Positions 45,613 to 55,431 are shown, numbered from the stretch's first letter. The stretch: 64,000 bases of DNA from Labrenzia sp. OB1 (GCF_001624695.1 NZ_JSEP01000007.1:1-64000), one strand, 5' to 3'. Notes: a model not told the origin generated them from the sequence alone. A program made the numbers and translations.

Positions 45613-46468
45613 CAGCCGTCTGCCGGTCTGCCCACAGCCCGAGCGGATCGGAGACCAGCTCCTTTCCGGAAAGCGCGCCGAGCCAGTCGAGCCCGCTGCG
45701 CAAGCGGACGACTTCGCCGACACAGACGATTGCCGGCGGCTCCAGCTTCGCCACGGCCGCGTCTTCGAAACAGCGGCCAAGGGTCGTCTCCAGCACCCGT
45801 TGACCAACCAGGGACGCATTGCATACGATGCCCACAGGCTCATCCACAGACCGTCCACCGGCAATCAGTTTGCCGGCTATGGCTTCCAGATGCTTCATCG
45901 CCATGTACATGACGATCACCGGCGAGCCCTTTGCAATACCGTCCCAATTGACCGCGTCCGGCGTCAGGCCGGTCTGGTCATGTCCGGTGAGAAAGGTGAC
46001 CGCCTGGTTGCAGTCCCGGTGAGTTGCCGGGATGCCCGCGTAAGCCAGGCCGCCGATGCCGGCTGTGATTCCGGGGATCACACGGAACGGAACACCTGCC
46101 GCAACGAGGCCCAGCGCTTCTTCGCCGCCCCGGCCGAACACGAACGGATCTCCCCCCTTGAGACGCAGAACCCGTTTTCCCTTGCGGGCATAGTCGATCA
46201 GCTTCAGCGTGATGTCGCGTTGCTGGGGGCTCGGCTTGCCGCCGCGCTTGCCGGCATAGTCGGTCACCGCACCGGGTTTTGCCCAGGTGAGGATGCTTTG
46301 GTCGACAAGCGCGTCATAGACGATCACGTCTGCCTGCCGCAAACCGTTCAGGGCGTGCAGGGTCAACAGCCCCGGATCTCCCGGACCTGCGCCAGCAAGC
46401 CACACCCAGCCGGGCTCGAATTCCGGCAGGCCAGCGGGCACAGTGATATTGGTTTCGTTGCCGTTCAT
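45602..46468 (-). CDS. cobA: Uroporphyrinogen-III C-methyltransferase
   Basis: The 288-residue SUMT methylates C2 and C7 to make precorrin-2. It has VWLAGAGPGDPGLLTLHAL, VYDALVD, RLKGGDPFVFGRGGEE and PGITAGIGGLAYAGIPATHR. It has no CysG-type dehydrogenase domain, so precorrin-2 oxidation must be done by another protein. It is first in a two-gene leftward unit with cobB. Confidence 0.92.
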   Translation of the reverse strand: MNGNETNITVPAGLPEFEPGWVWLAGAGPGDPGLLTLHALNGLRQADVIVYDALVDQSILTWAKPGAVTDYAGKRGGKPSPQQRDITLKLIDYARKGKRVLRLKGGDPFVFGRGGEEALGLVAAGVPFRVIPGITAGIGGLAYAGIPATHRDCNQAVTFLTGHDQTGLTPDAVNWDGIAKGSPVIVMYMAMKHLEAIAGKLIAGGRSVDEPVGIVCNASLVGQRVLETTLGRCFEDAAVAKLEPPAIVCVGEVVRLRSGLDWLGALSGKELVSDPLGLWADRQTADAG

Positions 46469-46578
46469 GGATCCTGTTTACCCGGCTGAGCGACAAGCGC
46501 CAAGCGATTCCGCGATGCGGAAGACGCCGAAAACGACATTTCAGCGCAAAGCCGCGCGACATTCGCTATAGAGGGACC
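46469..46578. promoter_or_regulatory. Divergent promoter region, cobA and cbiD
   Basis: These 110 bases separate the leftward cobA-cobB unit from the rightward cbiD-cobK unit and must hold both promoters. AGAGGG precedes the cbiD ATG. No dyad or riboswitch was recognised; the gap is too short for a complete cobalamin riboswitch on both sides. Confidence 0.45.
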
Positions 46579-47679
46579 ATGTCGATTGTTGAGCCAAAAG
46601 AGCTGCGGCGCGGGTGGACGACGGGCGCATGCGCCACGGCGGCGGCAAAAGCCGCCTACACCGCTCTCGTGACCGGCGCGTTTCCCGATCCCGTGGAGAT
46701 CACGCTGCCGAAGGGCGGAACCGCGGCTTTCGTGCTGACCCGGCATAGCCACACAGCGGGAGAAGCCAAGGCTACAATCACCAAGGACGCCGGTGACGAC
46801 CCCGATGTCACCCACGGAGCGCTGATCACCTCGACGGTCCGGCTGCTTCCCTGGGGCAGCGGGGTGCGCTTCAGGGCGGGTGAAGGTGTGGGAACTGTCA
46901 CGCTTCCCGGACTGCCTATTCCTCCTGGCGAACCCGCGATCAATCCGGTACCGCGCAGGATGCTGCAGACGGCCGTCGATGAAGTTGCCGGCTTCCATGA
47001 CGCGGCCGGCGATGTCGAAATCGAGATTTCCATCGAGGGAGGCGCGGCGCTCGCCCTGAAGACAATGAACCCGCGCCTGGGTATTGCCGGCGGTCTTTCC
47101 ATACTCGGCACCACGGGCATCGTGCGGCCGTTTTCCTGTGCCTCCTGGATCGCCTCGATCCATCGCGGCGTCGACGTCGCCCGGGCCATCGGACTGACCC
47201 ATGTCACCGGTGCGACAGGCGCTTCCTCGGAAGACGCAATCCGCAGCCGGTACGAGTTGCCGGATGCCGCCTATCTGGACATGGGAGATTTCGCCGGCGG
47301 TCTCTTGAAATATCTGCGCCACCATCCGGTCGACAAACTGACGCTTGCCGGCGGCTTCGCCAAGTTTTCCAAATTGGCCCAGGGGGCACTGGATCTCCAT
47401 TCCGCCCGCAGTTCCGTCGACTTCACATTTCTTCAGGAACTGCTCAGGGAATGCGGTGCTCCGGCCGCGATGATTTCAGCGGCCGGATCCGCCAACACCG
47501 CCAAGGAAGTGCTTGATCATTCGCTTGAAGCGGGGATCGGCCTCAGCGCCGCTCTGGCCAAAAAGACGAAAACCGCCGTCCGCGAAATCCTCAAGGAGGC
47601 ACCGGTTGCGGTGGAAGTGCTGATCACAGACCGCCAGGGCAACGTGCTGGGAGAGTGCGGTTTTGACAGCGCGTCCTGA
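46579..47679 (+). CDS. cbiD: Cobalt-precorrin-5B C1-methyltransferase CbiD
   Basis: The 366-residue CbiD methylates C1 in the cobalt-early route, replacing CobF. It has RRGWTTGACATAAAKAAY at the start, NPRLGIAGGLSILGTTGIVRPFS, and DKLTLAGGFAKFSKLAQG. The family is a strong marker for the anaerobic pathway. It overlaps cobK. Confidence 0.93.
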   Translation: MSIVEPKELRRGWTTGACATAAAKAAYTALVTGAFPDPVEITLPKGGTAAFVLTRHSHTAGEAKATITKDAGDDPDVTHGALITSTVRLLPWGSGVRFRAGEGVGTVTLPGLPIPPGEPAINPVPRRMLQTAVDEVAGFHDAAGDVEIEISIEGGAALALKTMNPRLGIAGGLSILGTTGIVRPFSCASWIASIHRGVDVARAIGLTHVTGATGASSEDAIRSRYELPDAAYLDMGDFAGGLLKYLRHHPVDKLTLAGGFAKFSKLAQGALDLHSARSSVDFTFLQELLRECGAPAAMISAAGSANTAKEVLDHSLEAGIGLSAALAKKTKTAVREILKEAPVAVEVLITDRQGNVLGECGFDSAS

Positions 47680-48418
47680 TCATATCCTCCTGCTTGCGGG
47701 CACCCGGGAGGCGCGCCTGCTTGCCGGAACACTGGCGGGAACCTTTCCGAAAGCCCGGATCACCGCTTCCTATGCGGGCGTTGTGCGCGACCTGCCCGAT
47801 CCCGGCGTTCCTGTGCGCGTCGGCGGATTTGGCGGGGTCGAAGGCCTCACCAGCTATCTGATCGCGGAAGCCGTTTCGGTCGTGATCGATGCTACTCACC
47901 CGTTCGCGGCGCAGATGAGCCGCAACGCGGTGGCGGCCGCAGCCTCTGCCGATATCCGACTGCTCCGGCTGGAGCGCGCGGTATGGACGCCGGTCGAGGG
48001 GGATACCTGGGTGAGTGCCGCTTCCATGGAAGAAGCCGCCACGGCCCTGCCCTGCGATGCCCGAGCCTTTCTGGCGATTGGCCGGAAGGACATCGACTGC
48101 TTCACGCGCCGACCGGATATCCATGCCGTTGCCCGCATGATCGAACCACCCGAGACGGTGCTGCCGGATCACTGGGAACTGATCCTGTCCCGCCCGCCGA
48201 AACTGGCGGAAGAGGAAGTCGCGCTCTTCAAGGACCGACGGATCACGCATGTCGTCACCAAAAACAGCGGCGGCAAACGCTCCAGCGCAAAGATCAGGGC
48301 GGCCAGGCATCTCGGCCTGCCGGTCATCATGGTCCGGCGGCCTGACCTGCCGGCAGCACTGACCTGCAGCGATACCCCGGACCTTCTCATAGCGGTCCGG
48401 CAGACAATGTCCTTTTAG
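47663..48418 (+). CDS. cobK: Precorrin-6A/cobalt-precorrin-6A reductase
   Basis: The 251-residue CobK/CbiJ reduces the C18-C19 double bond. It has ILLLAGTREARLLAG at the start, VVIDATHPFAAQMSRNAV and THVVTKNSGGKRSSAKIRAA. The start is a TTG at 47663, inside the end of cbiD, with GGAGAG eight bases upstream; no ATG fits better. Confidence 0.9.
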   Translation: MTARPDHILLLAGTREARLLAGTLAGTFPKARITASYAGVVRDLPDPGVPVRVGGFGGVEGLTSYLIAEAVSVVIDATHPFAAQMSRNAVAAAASADIRLLRLERAVWTPVEGDTWVSAASMEEAATALPCDARAFLAIGRKDIDCFTRRPDIHAVARMIEPPETVLPDHWELILSRPPKLAEEEVALFKDRRITHVVTKNSGGKRSSAKIRAARHLGLPVIMVRRPDLPAALTCSDTPDLLIAVRQTMSF

Positions 48419-48429
48419 GGTGTTGTGCT

Positions 48430-50247
48430 TCAGGGGCGATCAACTTCCACACCCGCCAGAAACAGGGCTTCTTCTTCCACGACCCTGAACAGTTGTTTCC
48501 GTGCGGGCAGAGGTGTCAGATTGTGATCGGCATTGGCGATAAAGTGTAGGCTAGTGTTCGGGAAGGCTGCAAGCCCATCGGCATTTCTGCCGAAATTTAT
48601 CAGGAACGTTTCCATCGCCTCATCGCCTTCGGAATAGACGATGGTCAGCCGCGTTCCCCTGCCGGCCAGCTTACGGAATGCCTTATGAACCTTGCGGTTC
48701 CCTCGCGTGATTTTCTCCAGCACCGGAAATATTCCGGCGGGATACTGCACTGCCCGGTCGATCAGACGCACAAGGACATTGACCGCGGCCGCCTTTAGGT
48801 CGAACCGGCCCTCGCGGATTCGTGCCATAAGCCCTGGCTCCCTGAACTCGGCCCAGTATTTCCTGATGGGATGCGGCAGGCCGATAAAGCGCCAATGGAA
48901 GGCGTATGGGTTGATTGAAATGCACGCCTTCCAATGCGCACACTCAAGAGCTGCCTCAAAGGCCGTATAGGCGCCGCTGCACCTACCGAGCACGATGACC
49001 TTTTCGGCAAGGTCAAGTGACCTGAGCGTCTCGTAGGCCAGTTCGGCGTCTTCAATCTGGCTCTTGTAGTAGAGAACCTGAGCATTGCGGCCGGGCACCG
49101 GCGGACTGTCACCGATTCCGGCACCATCGAAGCGAAGGGTCGCGATACCCTTTTCAGCCAGCCTCCGCGCCAGCTGAACGTTCATCCGGCCCCAGCCGAT
49201 CTGGTAATCGTAGGATGTCGACAGGATCGCCACCGTCACGCCGGTGAAGGGACCGGACGGCTCGCACAGGGTCCCGACAAGCCGGTTGTTTTCTCCGAAG
49301 CGGAGCGGTGTTTCCCTGAAATATCCACTCGCTAGCGGGACAACCTGGGGCGCTTTGGCGGGCGCTGCGGCCTGGCAGCGCCATTCAGGCAGAGATTTCA
49401 GCCACATAAGCAGATCGTCGCCAAAGGCAACGGGCAGCACCGGCGGCGAAGCGTCGGTCAGCATGGCGTTGTAATCCCGATAGACTTGGTACTGCAGGGC
49501 ACAGCCCGCCGAGCGGAGTTTTTCCGTCACCGCAGGGTCAATCTGGACTTCCGGTCGGGGAGCCAGCAGCACGGGCATTCGCGACCGGAATTCCGGCTCA
49601 AGAGCTTTGAACCTCCTGAGGTCGGAGACCAGTTTCTCTGGCATGGCGATCCCGGCAATCGAGCCGGGTGTGCTGTCGCGGTCTTCCGGCCGCAAGCCGA
49701 GACCGTCATCGACGAATTTTGACCAGAGACTCAGTTCCCGCAAATATCCGCGACCCTTGAAGACCGGAGCAAGCAGGGCCAGACCGGCAATGTCCGTGGC
49801 TCCGGCAGCGAACTCGCAAGCCAGTCCTGCGCCCAGCCCCTGGCCAAGGACAACGATCCGCGAGACCCCGGAGAGAGCCCGCAATTCGTCCGCCGAGCTT
49901 TCGATTGCCTCCCGCCAGGATGCGAGACCGTCTTCCGCCGGATCGTCAAGGGCATTCCCCGTTCCGGGATAATCGAACCTCAGACTGGCAACGCCGTTTG
50001 CCGCAAAAAGATCGGCCAGATAGCGGTAGAATTTTCGGGTGAGTAACTCCTCGAGCCCCCAGGGCCTGAGGAAAAGCACTGCAAGACCCTTCGGCCTCTC
50101 CTGCCCACCGGCAGCGGTGAAATGACCGGTCAGGTTTGCGTAGACAACCGGCCGGGCAGCCGGAAGTCCGACATCTTCCCGCCCATCGCGCCCGTCAGCG
50201 GCAGCCGCCACGTTGTCATCCTTTTGCCCGGTGTCCCGCATGTGCAT
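48430..50247 (-). CDS. Tandem alpha/beta-hydrolase, exosortase-associated type
   Basis: The 605-residue protein has two alpha/beta-hydrolase domains of the kind annotated as exosortase A system-associated hydrolases 1 and 2. In the first (about 50-290) the nucleophile elbow is GQGLG (135-139), with Gly where Ser is expected, so it is probably inactive. In the second (about 310-600) the elbow is GRCSG (421-425), with Cys423 in the nucleophile position. No exosortase gene is in this window. ATG 50247 or 50241 are alternative starts. The substrate is unknown; a surface glycan or acyl intermediate is plausible. Confidence 0.75.
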   Translation of the reverse strand: MHMRDTGQKDDNVAAAADGRDGREDVGLPAARPVVYANLTGHFTAAGGQERPKGLAVLFLRPWGLEELLTRKFYRYLADLFAANGVASLRFDYPGTGNALDDPAEDGLASWREAIESSADELRALSGVSRIVVLGQGLGAGLACEFAAGATDIAGLALLAPVFKGRGYLRELSLWSKFVDDGLGLRPEDRDSTPGSIAGIAMPEKLVSDLRRFKALEPEFRSRMPVLLAPRPEVQIDPAVTEKLRSAGCALQYQVYRDYNAMLTDASPPVLPVAFGDDLLMWLKSLPEWRCQAAAPAKAPQVVPLASGYFRETPLRFGENNRLVGTLCEPSGPFTGVTVAILSTSYDYQIGWGRMNVQLARRLAEKGIATLRFDGAGIGDSPPVPGRNAQVLYYKSQIEDAELAYETLRSLDLAEKVIVLGRCSGAYTAFEAALECAHWKACISINPYAFHWRFIGLPHPIRKYWAEFREPGLMARIREGRFDLKAAAVNVLVRLIDRAVQYPAGIFPVLEKITRGNRKVHKAFRKLAGRGTRLTIVYSEGDEAMETFLINFGRNADGLAAFPNTSLHFIANADHNLTPLPARKQLFRVVEEEALFLAGVEVDRP

Positions 50248-50330
50248 CGCTCACCATATTTCAGGTTTCTCCAGAACGGGAAGCTAACAACAACAGCAGT
50301 TAACAGGGCCCTATCCGGCAGGTATCCCGA

Positions 50331-51746
50331 TCAAGCCGCCTTGAAACGGCTCGCGACCGCGGTGCGCAAACCTGCGATGTCGAACAGGATGGCTATGCCG
50401 ACATAGGTCACCGCTCCCGTGACAACCGGCACGATCAGGTTCAGGAAGTCGTTCGTCAGTTGAAAGCGCATGGAAAGATAAGTCGGTATCGCCATCAGCC
50501 CCGTCGCCAGGCACACCTTCGCCGTCGGCCAGACCACCACAGGCAGACGATAGGCGTACCGGCTCAGATAATAACCGAACAGGACACCGCAGATTTCCGA
50601 AATCACCAGCGAAACCGCCGCCCCCATGAGCTCGTACCGGGGGACGAGAACCATCATGCAGGTGACGCTGATGACGAGAATGAAAAGTCCCTGGATTCCC
50701 ATCAGGGACGGCTTTTTCGCCAGTTGAAAGCTAACATGGATGTACTGATAGGTAATGGAGCGGAAAAGCCAGGCGAAGACCAGGACCGGAATTAGTGCCG
50801 TTGCGGCTACGCGGAAATCCTCCCCGAGGATGAAGGTCGCCAGCCGGCCGGATGTCAGCGCCATTCCGGCGACCGCCGGCAGGATAAGAGCCATGAGGAT
50901 CTCGAAGCTCTTTGCCATGTGCCGGTCGGTGGCTTTGAGCCCGTCGCGCGTGTAGTACCTGATCGCCATCGGCACCACGGCCGAGCCTATGGCAACGCCC
51001 ATCATGAGAATGATCTGCCTGACGAAATCCGCGGAGGCGCCATAGATCCCGGCTGCGGCTTCGCCCAGAAGAGACACGATCAGTATCCGGTCGAAGAAGG
51101 AGTGGAGCGTGAAGGCAGCCCCGGATGCGGTCATGGGCAGTCCGAAGCGCAGCATCGTCTTCAGGATGGCGGGATCGAAGCCTTTCATCGGCCGTTTGAG
51201 GATCGAAGGCATGAAAAAGACGAGTGTGACGAAATAGCCGCCGGCGACACCGAGCAACAGGCCCTCTCCACCAAGATCGAATCCCATCACCAGCAGGCAG
51301 GAAATGGCGAAGGCCGTCGCGCTGCGCACGATCATCGAGGATGCGAAAAGTCCGGTACGCTGATGGGCGCGGAAGATCTCCTGCAGAAACTCGAACAGCC
51401 CCACGCCAATCGCCACGCACAGCGCCTCCAGCGCGTAACTGCCGGATTCTCCCGAGACCAGAACGAAGACTTCGAACAGAAGGGGGCTGACAATGGCGAT
51501 CACCGCAAAGGCGGCCAGCCCCGTGAGACGCATGTCGACCTCTTCGCCTTCCGAGCTGAAACGAAGCAGGGAGACCTTGATCCAGTTGAAAAGCAACGAG
51601 GAAAAGAGGGTTGCGATCCCTATGCCGACGACATAAATGCCGTATTCATGCGGCGTCAGAACCCGCGTGAACAGCATCACGAGCGCGAAGCCGAACACCG
51701 CGGACACCACATTGGCGGTCATGTAGGACGAAACCTGACGAAGCAC
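50331..51746 (-). CDS. Wzx-type polysaccharide flippase
   Basis: The 471-residue membrane protein has about 12-14 hydrophobic spans in the MATE/MOP layout. The start LRQVSSYMTANVVSAVFGFALVMLFTRVLTPHEYGIYVVG is typical of the polysaccharide export/oligosaccharide flippase family. It starts with GTG 51746, overlapping the GH10 stop by one base, so the two are probably co-expressed. It would move lipid-linked repeat units across the inner membrane. Confidence 0.85.
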   Translation of the reverse strand: MLRQVSSYMTANVVSAVFGFALVMLFTRVLTPHEYGIYVVGIGIATLFSSLLFNWIKVSLLRFSSEGEEVDMRLTGLAAFAVIAIVSPLLFEVFVLVSGESGSYALEALCVAIGVGLFEFLQEIFRAHQRTGLFASSMIVRSATAFAISCLLVMGFDLGGEGLLLGVAGGYFVTLVFFMPSILKRPMKGFDPAILKTMLRFGLPMTASGAAFTLHSFFDRILIVSLLGEAAAGIYGASADFVRQIILMMGVAIGSAVVPMAIRYYTRDGLKATDRHMAKSFEILMALILPAVAGMALTSGRLATFILGEDFRVAATALIPVLVFAWLFRSITYQYIHVSFQLAKKPSLMGIQGLFILVISVTCMMVLVPRYELMGAAVSLVISEICGVLFGYYLSRYAYRLPVVVWPTAKVCLATGLMAIPTYLSMRFQLTNDFLNLIVPVVTGAVTYVGIAILFDIAGLRTAVASRFKAA

Positions 51747-52825
51747 TATGAACCTGCACGCGTGAATTCTTGCAGGACCTGCATCATCGCCTTGGGCTGG
51801 AAGTTCTCATCCAGCGGCAACGGCCGGTTCAACAGTCCGTCCCTGCGCTTGAACCAGATCGGCACCCAGGTGTATTTGTCCGATATGCCCCAGGTCAGAA
51901 TCGCCTTCGGCTCGACCACATCGCAGATCGCGGTGAGGTAATCCCGCACTCTGAGAGCCGAAATCTGATCGCGCACTCCCTGTGCTGCGGGCAGGTTGTT
52001 GTCGATGACGTCAAGTTCGGTGACGTAGATATCCAGGCCGAGCCCGTTCACCTCCTCGACAAAGCGCGACAGGCCCTCCTTGTCGATTTCGGCTTCCCCT
52101 GTGAGGTGCCCCTGAAGGCCCAGCGCATGGATCGGAACGTCGCGATCACTGAGCTCCTTCAGCAGGTCCAGCATCGCCACACGTCGTTGGCGGCAGACTT
52201 CGGTCGTCTTCTCGAAATTGAAATCGTTCAGGACGAGCTGGGCACCGGGGTCCGTCGCCGCCGCCGTCCTGAAGGCAAGCTCGATGTAGCCCTTCCCCAG
52301 GGCCTGAAGCCAGATGGAATCGCGCAGAGCCCCCTCTTTCGCGGGATCTTCCGAGATCGGTTCGTTGACCACGTCCCAGTTGGGAATACGGCCCCGATAG
52401 CGGCCGACGACGACCTCGATATGGTGGGTCAGCTCGAATTCGGCCTCGGACGCGGTGATCTCCTTCGTCCATTCCGGCAGGGCCGCGTACCAGACCAGCG
52501 TATGGCCGCGCATGGTCATGCCGTTGGCATCGGCAAAGGCGATCAGACGGTCGGGCTGGTCGAAGTTGAAAACGGAACGGTCCGGACGCAGATCGAACCA
52601 CTTGAGGCCGCCCTCGCCCACCACCTGCTGGCAATATGCGCGAACCGCAGCCGCATAATCAGGATCGCTTTCCAGATTATCGACGCGGATTGCGGCACCA
52701 TAGGGGACGGCATTCGCGGCGGCGGCCGCGTTTGCGGACATTCCAGCCGGAGAGAGCAGGCTCATGGAGCCGGTGGACGCAAGGCCAGCGCCAAGCGCAC
52801 CAAGCACAAAATCCCGTCTATGCAT
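51746..52825 (-). CDS. GH10 endo-beta-1,4-glycanase with Tat signal
   Basis: The 359-residue protein begins MHRRDFVLGALGAGLAST, a twin-arginine signal, then a GH10 barrel: HTLVW (108-112), acid/base Glu155 in WDVVNEP and nucleophile Glu270 in YVTELDV. GH10 enzymes are usually xylanases; here the location next to a flippase suggests trimming of the exported polymer. The ATG at 52825 is chosen for the Tat motif; a GTG at 52870 would add 15 residues before it. Confidence 0.88.
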   Translation of the reverse strand: MHRRDFVLGALGAGLASTGSMSLLSPAGMSANAAAAANAVPYGAAIRVDNLESDPDYAAAVRAYCQQVVGEGGLKWFDLRPDRSVFNFDQPDRLIAFADANGMTMRGHTLVWYAALPEWTKEITASEAEFELTHHIEVVVGRYRGRIPNWDVVNEPISEDPAKEGALRDSIWLQALGKGYIELAFRTAAATDPGAQLVLNDFNFEKTTEVCRQRRVAMLDLLKELSDRDVPIHALGLQGHLTGEAEIDKEGLSRFVEEVNGLGLDIYVTELDVIDNNLPAAQGVRDQISALRVRDYLTAICDVVEPKAILTWGISDKYTWVPIWFKRRDGLLNRPLPLDENFQPKAMMQVLQEFTRAGS

Positions 52826-53014
52826 CGACTTCGTATCCTTAGCGCCAAGTCGGGAACTGGCATCGGCCACGTAACGCCAACCTGTCTTTATCGGCGTCCT
52901 ATCATGGTTATAGGTTGCCTGAAAACTAAATAATCTGACAGGTTAGCGGATGCTTAATCGGAACGGTATCTGCTGGAACGCAGATTCGCATTCGAACGGA
53001 TTCGATACTGGAAA

Positions 53015-54391
53015 ATGTATAGCACCACCCCAATCGCGCCACTGCAGAGCGCCCGCAATGGCCTGCCCGCACGTAGACATCCCGGTGTCTGGATCCTGAC
53101 GGCTGCCCTGTTCCTTGGCGTGTTCTTCTATTTCTGGATCGGCCTCGCCCCCTTTCCGGACCCGAATGCGGCGAATCTGACCACCCCCTATGGCAGCAAT
53201 TCCAACCGCTTCAATCAGATTGTCGTTGTCCTCATGTCGGGGCTGCTGCTGTTCGTGGTGCTCGGCAAGTCCAACCGCCGGTTTCTTCTGTGTCCGCGCA
53301 ACCTTCTGCTGGCAATCGTGGTGTGGTATGCCTTTGCCAGCCTGTTCGCCGGCGATCCGGGCACCGCATTCCGACGGATCGTGTTTGCAGTTCTCGTGTG
53401 TGGCTGTGGCAGCGCCATCCTGCTGCTGCCGAAATCGCGCGAACACTTCACGACGCTTGTCTGCATCGCACTGACGGTGGTCATAGGGATGGCCTATTAC
53501 GGCATCGCCGCCCTGCCGCATCTTGCCATTCACCAGGCCACCGATGCCCTGGAACAGCAACTTGCGGGCGACTGGCGCGGCCATATGGGCCACAAGAACG
53601 TCGCCGCCGCCGCCATGGTGTTCTCGATCTTTTTCGGCCTCTATATCTCAAGGACAAGATCCGCCCTTCTCGGCGGCATGATCGTGCTTCTGGCGACCGT
53701 CTTTCTCTGGAAATCCGGCAGCAAGACCTCCTTTGCCATGCTTCCACTGATCCTGATCCTGGTCTGGGTCTTCGAAATGTTCAGAATCCTGCGCCCGGTC
53801 ATTGTCGTCGGCGGGCTGGTCGTCGTGAACACGCTGCTGATATCGGCGTCATTGTCGGAAAGCGTCCAGCAACTGCTTGCCGCCGCCGGTGTCGATCCGA
53901 CGTTCACCGACAGGACGGCGATCTGGAGCATCGCACTCAATGCGATCGCTCAGAGCCCGATCACCGGTTACGGGTATCAGTCCTTCTGGCAGACCGAGGC
54001 GTTGTTCCGAAGCGGGTATTCGCTCTACTCCTGGGCGGTGACGGCCGCCAACGCCCATAACGGCTACCTGGAACAGTTCGTCAATGCCGGCATCCCGGGC
54101 TTTTTACTTGTCGTCACCTGGCTGGTGTTTCTGCCCATCAAATATGCGAACAAGGCCCTGGCGGGTGACAACGATCCGCTTCTCACCCGTCTGTTCCTCC
54201 GCATCTGGATGTTTTCCCTGTTCTTTGCATGTCTCGAAAGTCCGTTTTTCGGAAATTCAGGCCCTGTCTGGTTCACGATGCTCATCGGCGTCTTCGGCCT
54301 GCGGCTGCAGGCCTACGCCTGCCTGATATGCGCGGTGCCGGGCAAGCGGGGTGCCCGGGCGCAGGACGGGCTCGCGACAAACACACGTTAA
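53015..54391 (+). CDS. O-antigen ligase/polymerase-like membrane protein (Wzy/ExoQ type)
   Basis: The 458-residue protein has about ten hydrophobic spans and a large periplasmic loop containing RGHMGHKNVAAAAMVFS and TDRTAIWSIALNAIAQSPITGYGYQSFW, hallmarks of the Wzy_C/O-antigen ligase family. Polymerase or ligase cannot be settled from sequence. It is divergent from the GH10 gene. Confidence 0.85.
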   Translation: MYSTTPIAPLQSARNGLPARRHPGVWILTAALFLGVFFYFWIGLAPFPDPNAANLTTPYGSNSNRFNQIVVVLMSGLLLFVVLGKSNRRFLLCPRNLLLAIVVWYAFASLFAGDPGTAFRRIVFAVLVCGCGSAILLLPKSREHFTTLVCIALTVVIGMAYYGIAALPHLAIHQATDALEQQLAGDWRGHMGHKNVAAAAMVFSIFFGLYISRTRSALLGGMIVLLATVFLWKSGSKTSFAMLPLILILVWVFEMFRILRPVIVVGGLVVVNTLLISASLSESVQQLLAAAGVDPTFTDRTAIWSIALNAIAQSPITGYGYQSFWQTEALFRSGYSLYSWAVTAANAHNGYLEQFVNAGIPGFLLVVTWLVFLPIKYANKALAGDNDPLLTRLFLRIWMFSLFFACLESPFFGNSGPVWFTMLIGVFGLRLQAYACLICAVPGKRGARAQDGLATNTR

Positions 54392-54495
54392 CGTCTTCCC
54401 TGTTATGAGAATGGTAAAGCTGCATGAAGTTGTCACCTTCGCGGGAGCGCATCCCGGCAGCACAAGGGTTCACCTCCAAGGGATCGATGGCTTGA

Positions 54496-55431
54496 ATGTC
54501 CGACCAAACGAAAATCGAAGCCGTTGTCTGCATACCGACGTTTCGCCGCCCGGACTGGCTGGCCCGCACGCTGGCTTCCCTGGCTGAGCAGACGGCCGAT
54601 TTCCGCTTTGCAATCGTCGTCGTCGACAATGATGCCGCCAATCCGCTAGGACGCGACGTCGCCGGAAAATTCTTCGCGGCACATGCCATTGCGAATGTGA
54701 TCGTGACCGAGGAAAAGCAGGGGAACTGCTTTGCGATCAACAGGGCCTTCAGCGAAGCCCTCAAGACGTTTCCGGAAGCGGACTTCTTTCTCATGATCGA
54801 CGACGACGAAACCGCCGCGCCGTGCTGGCTTGCCGAAATGGTCGGCCTTGCCGGACGGGAGGCCGCCGATATCGTCGGCGGACCGGTTGTGCGCAACTTC
54901 GAGGGCGCGGTGCCGGAGGAGGTGCGTATACACCCGCTGTTCCTGTCCATCGACGGAGCGACCCGGGAAATCGACCAGCTTCACGGCTCGGGGAATTGCC
55001 TGATCCGGCGCCACGTCTTTGAAAAACTGGGTGCACCGTTTTTCGACCTCCGCTTCAATTTCCTGGGCGGCGGCGACATGGACTTCTTCACCCGGTGCCG
55101 CCGGGCGGGCTTCAGGACCCTCTGGAACTCAAAGGCAGAGATACAGGAATTCGTGCCGCCGGAACGCACGTCCGCCAGGTTCCTGATGACCCGATCCATC
55201 CGGACCGGCTCGATAAACTACATGGTCGACAGGGCGAACGGCATGCCAGCGGCGGTGGCCTGCGTGAAGACCCTGGCAAGTCTCGGACTTGGAGTCCTGC
55301 GTTCAATAGCGGCGCTTGCCCGGACGCGGCGCCTGCTTCCGGCCAGTCATCCGTTGCTCCTGCCTGTGGGCCGCGCCTATGCGGCGCTCGGCTTTCTGCC
55401 CGCCCCCTATAAGGCTTCAGACGTGTCCTGA
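54496..55431 (+). CDS. GT2-family glycosyltransferase
   Basis: The 311-residue protein has a GT-A fold: VVCIPTFRRPDWLARTL, VVVDNDAANP and IDDDETAAP (101-109) as the metal-binding DxD region, then GGGDMDFFTRCRRAGF near the acceptor site. A short C-terminal hydrophobic stretch (about 265-285) may anchor it. The ATG at 54496 starts at the domain. Its 3' end overlaps that of the convergent gene by 15 bp. Confidence 0.85.
   Translation: MSDQTKIEAVVCIPTFRRPDWLARTLASLAEQTADFRFAIVVVDNDAANPLGRDVAGKFFAAHAIANVIVTEEKQGNCFAINRAFSEALKTFPEADFFLMIDDDETAAPCWLAEMVGLAGREAADIVGGPVVRNFEGAVPEEVRIHPLFLSIDGATREIDQLHGSGNCLIRRHVFEKLGAPFFDLRFNFLGGGDMDFFTRCRRAGFRTLWNSKAEIQEFVPPERTSARFLMTRSIRTGSINYMVDRANGMPAAVACVKTLASLGLGVLRSIAALARTRRLLPASHPLLLPVGRAYAALGFLPAPYKASDVS

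Noticed and set aside
44431..45912. 493-residue rightward open frame
   Set aside because: It is antisense to cobB and cobA, with no recognisable domain.
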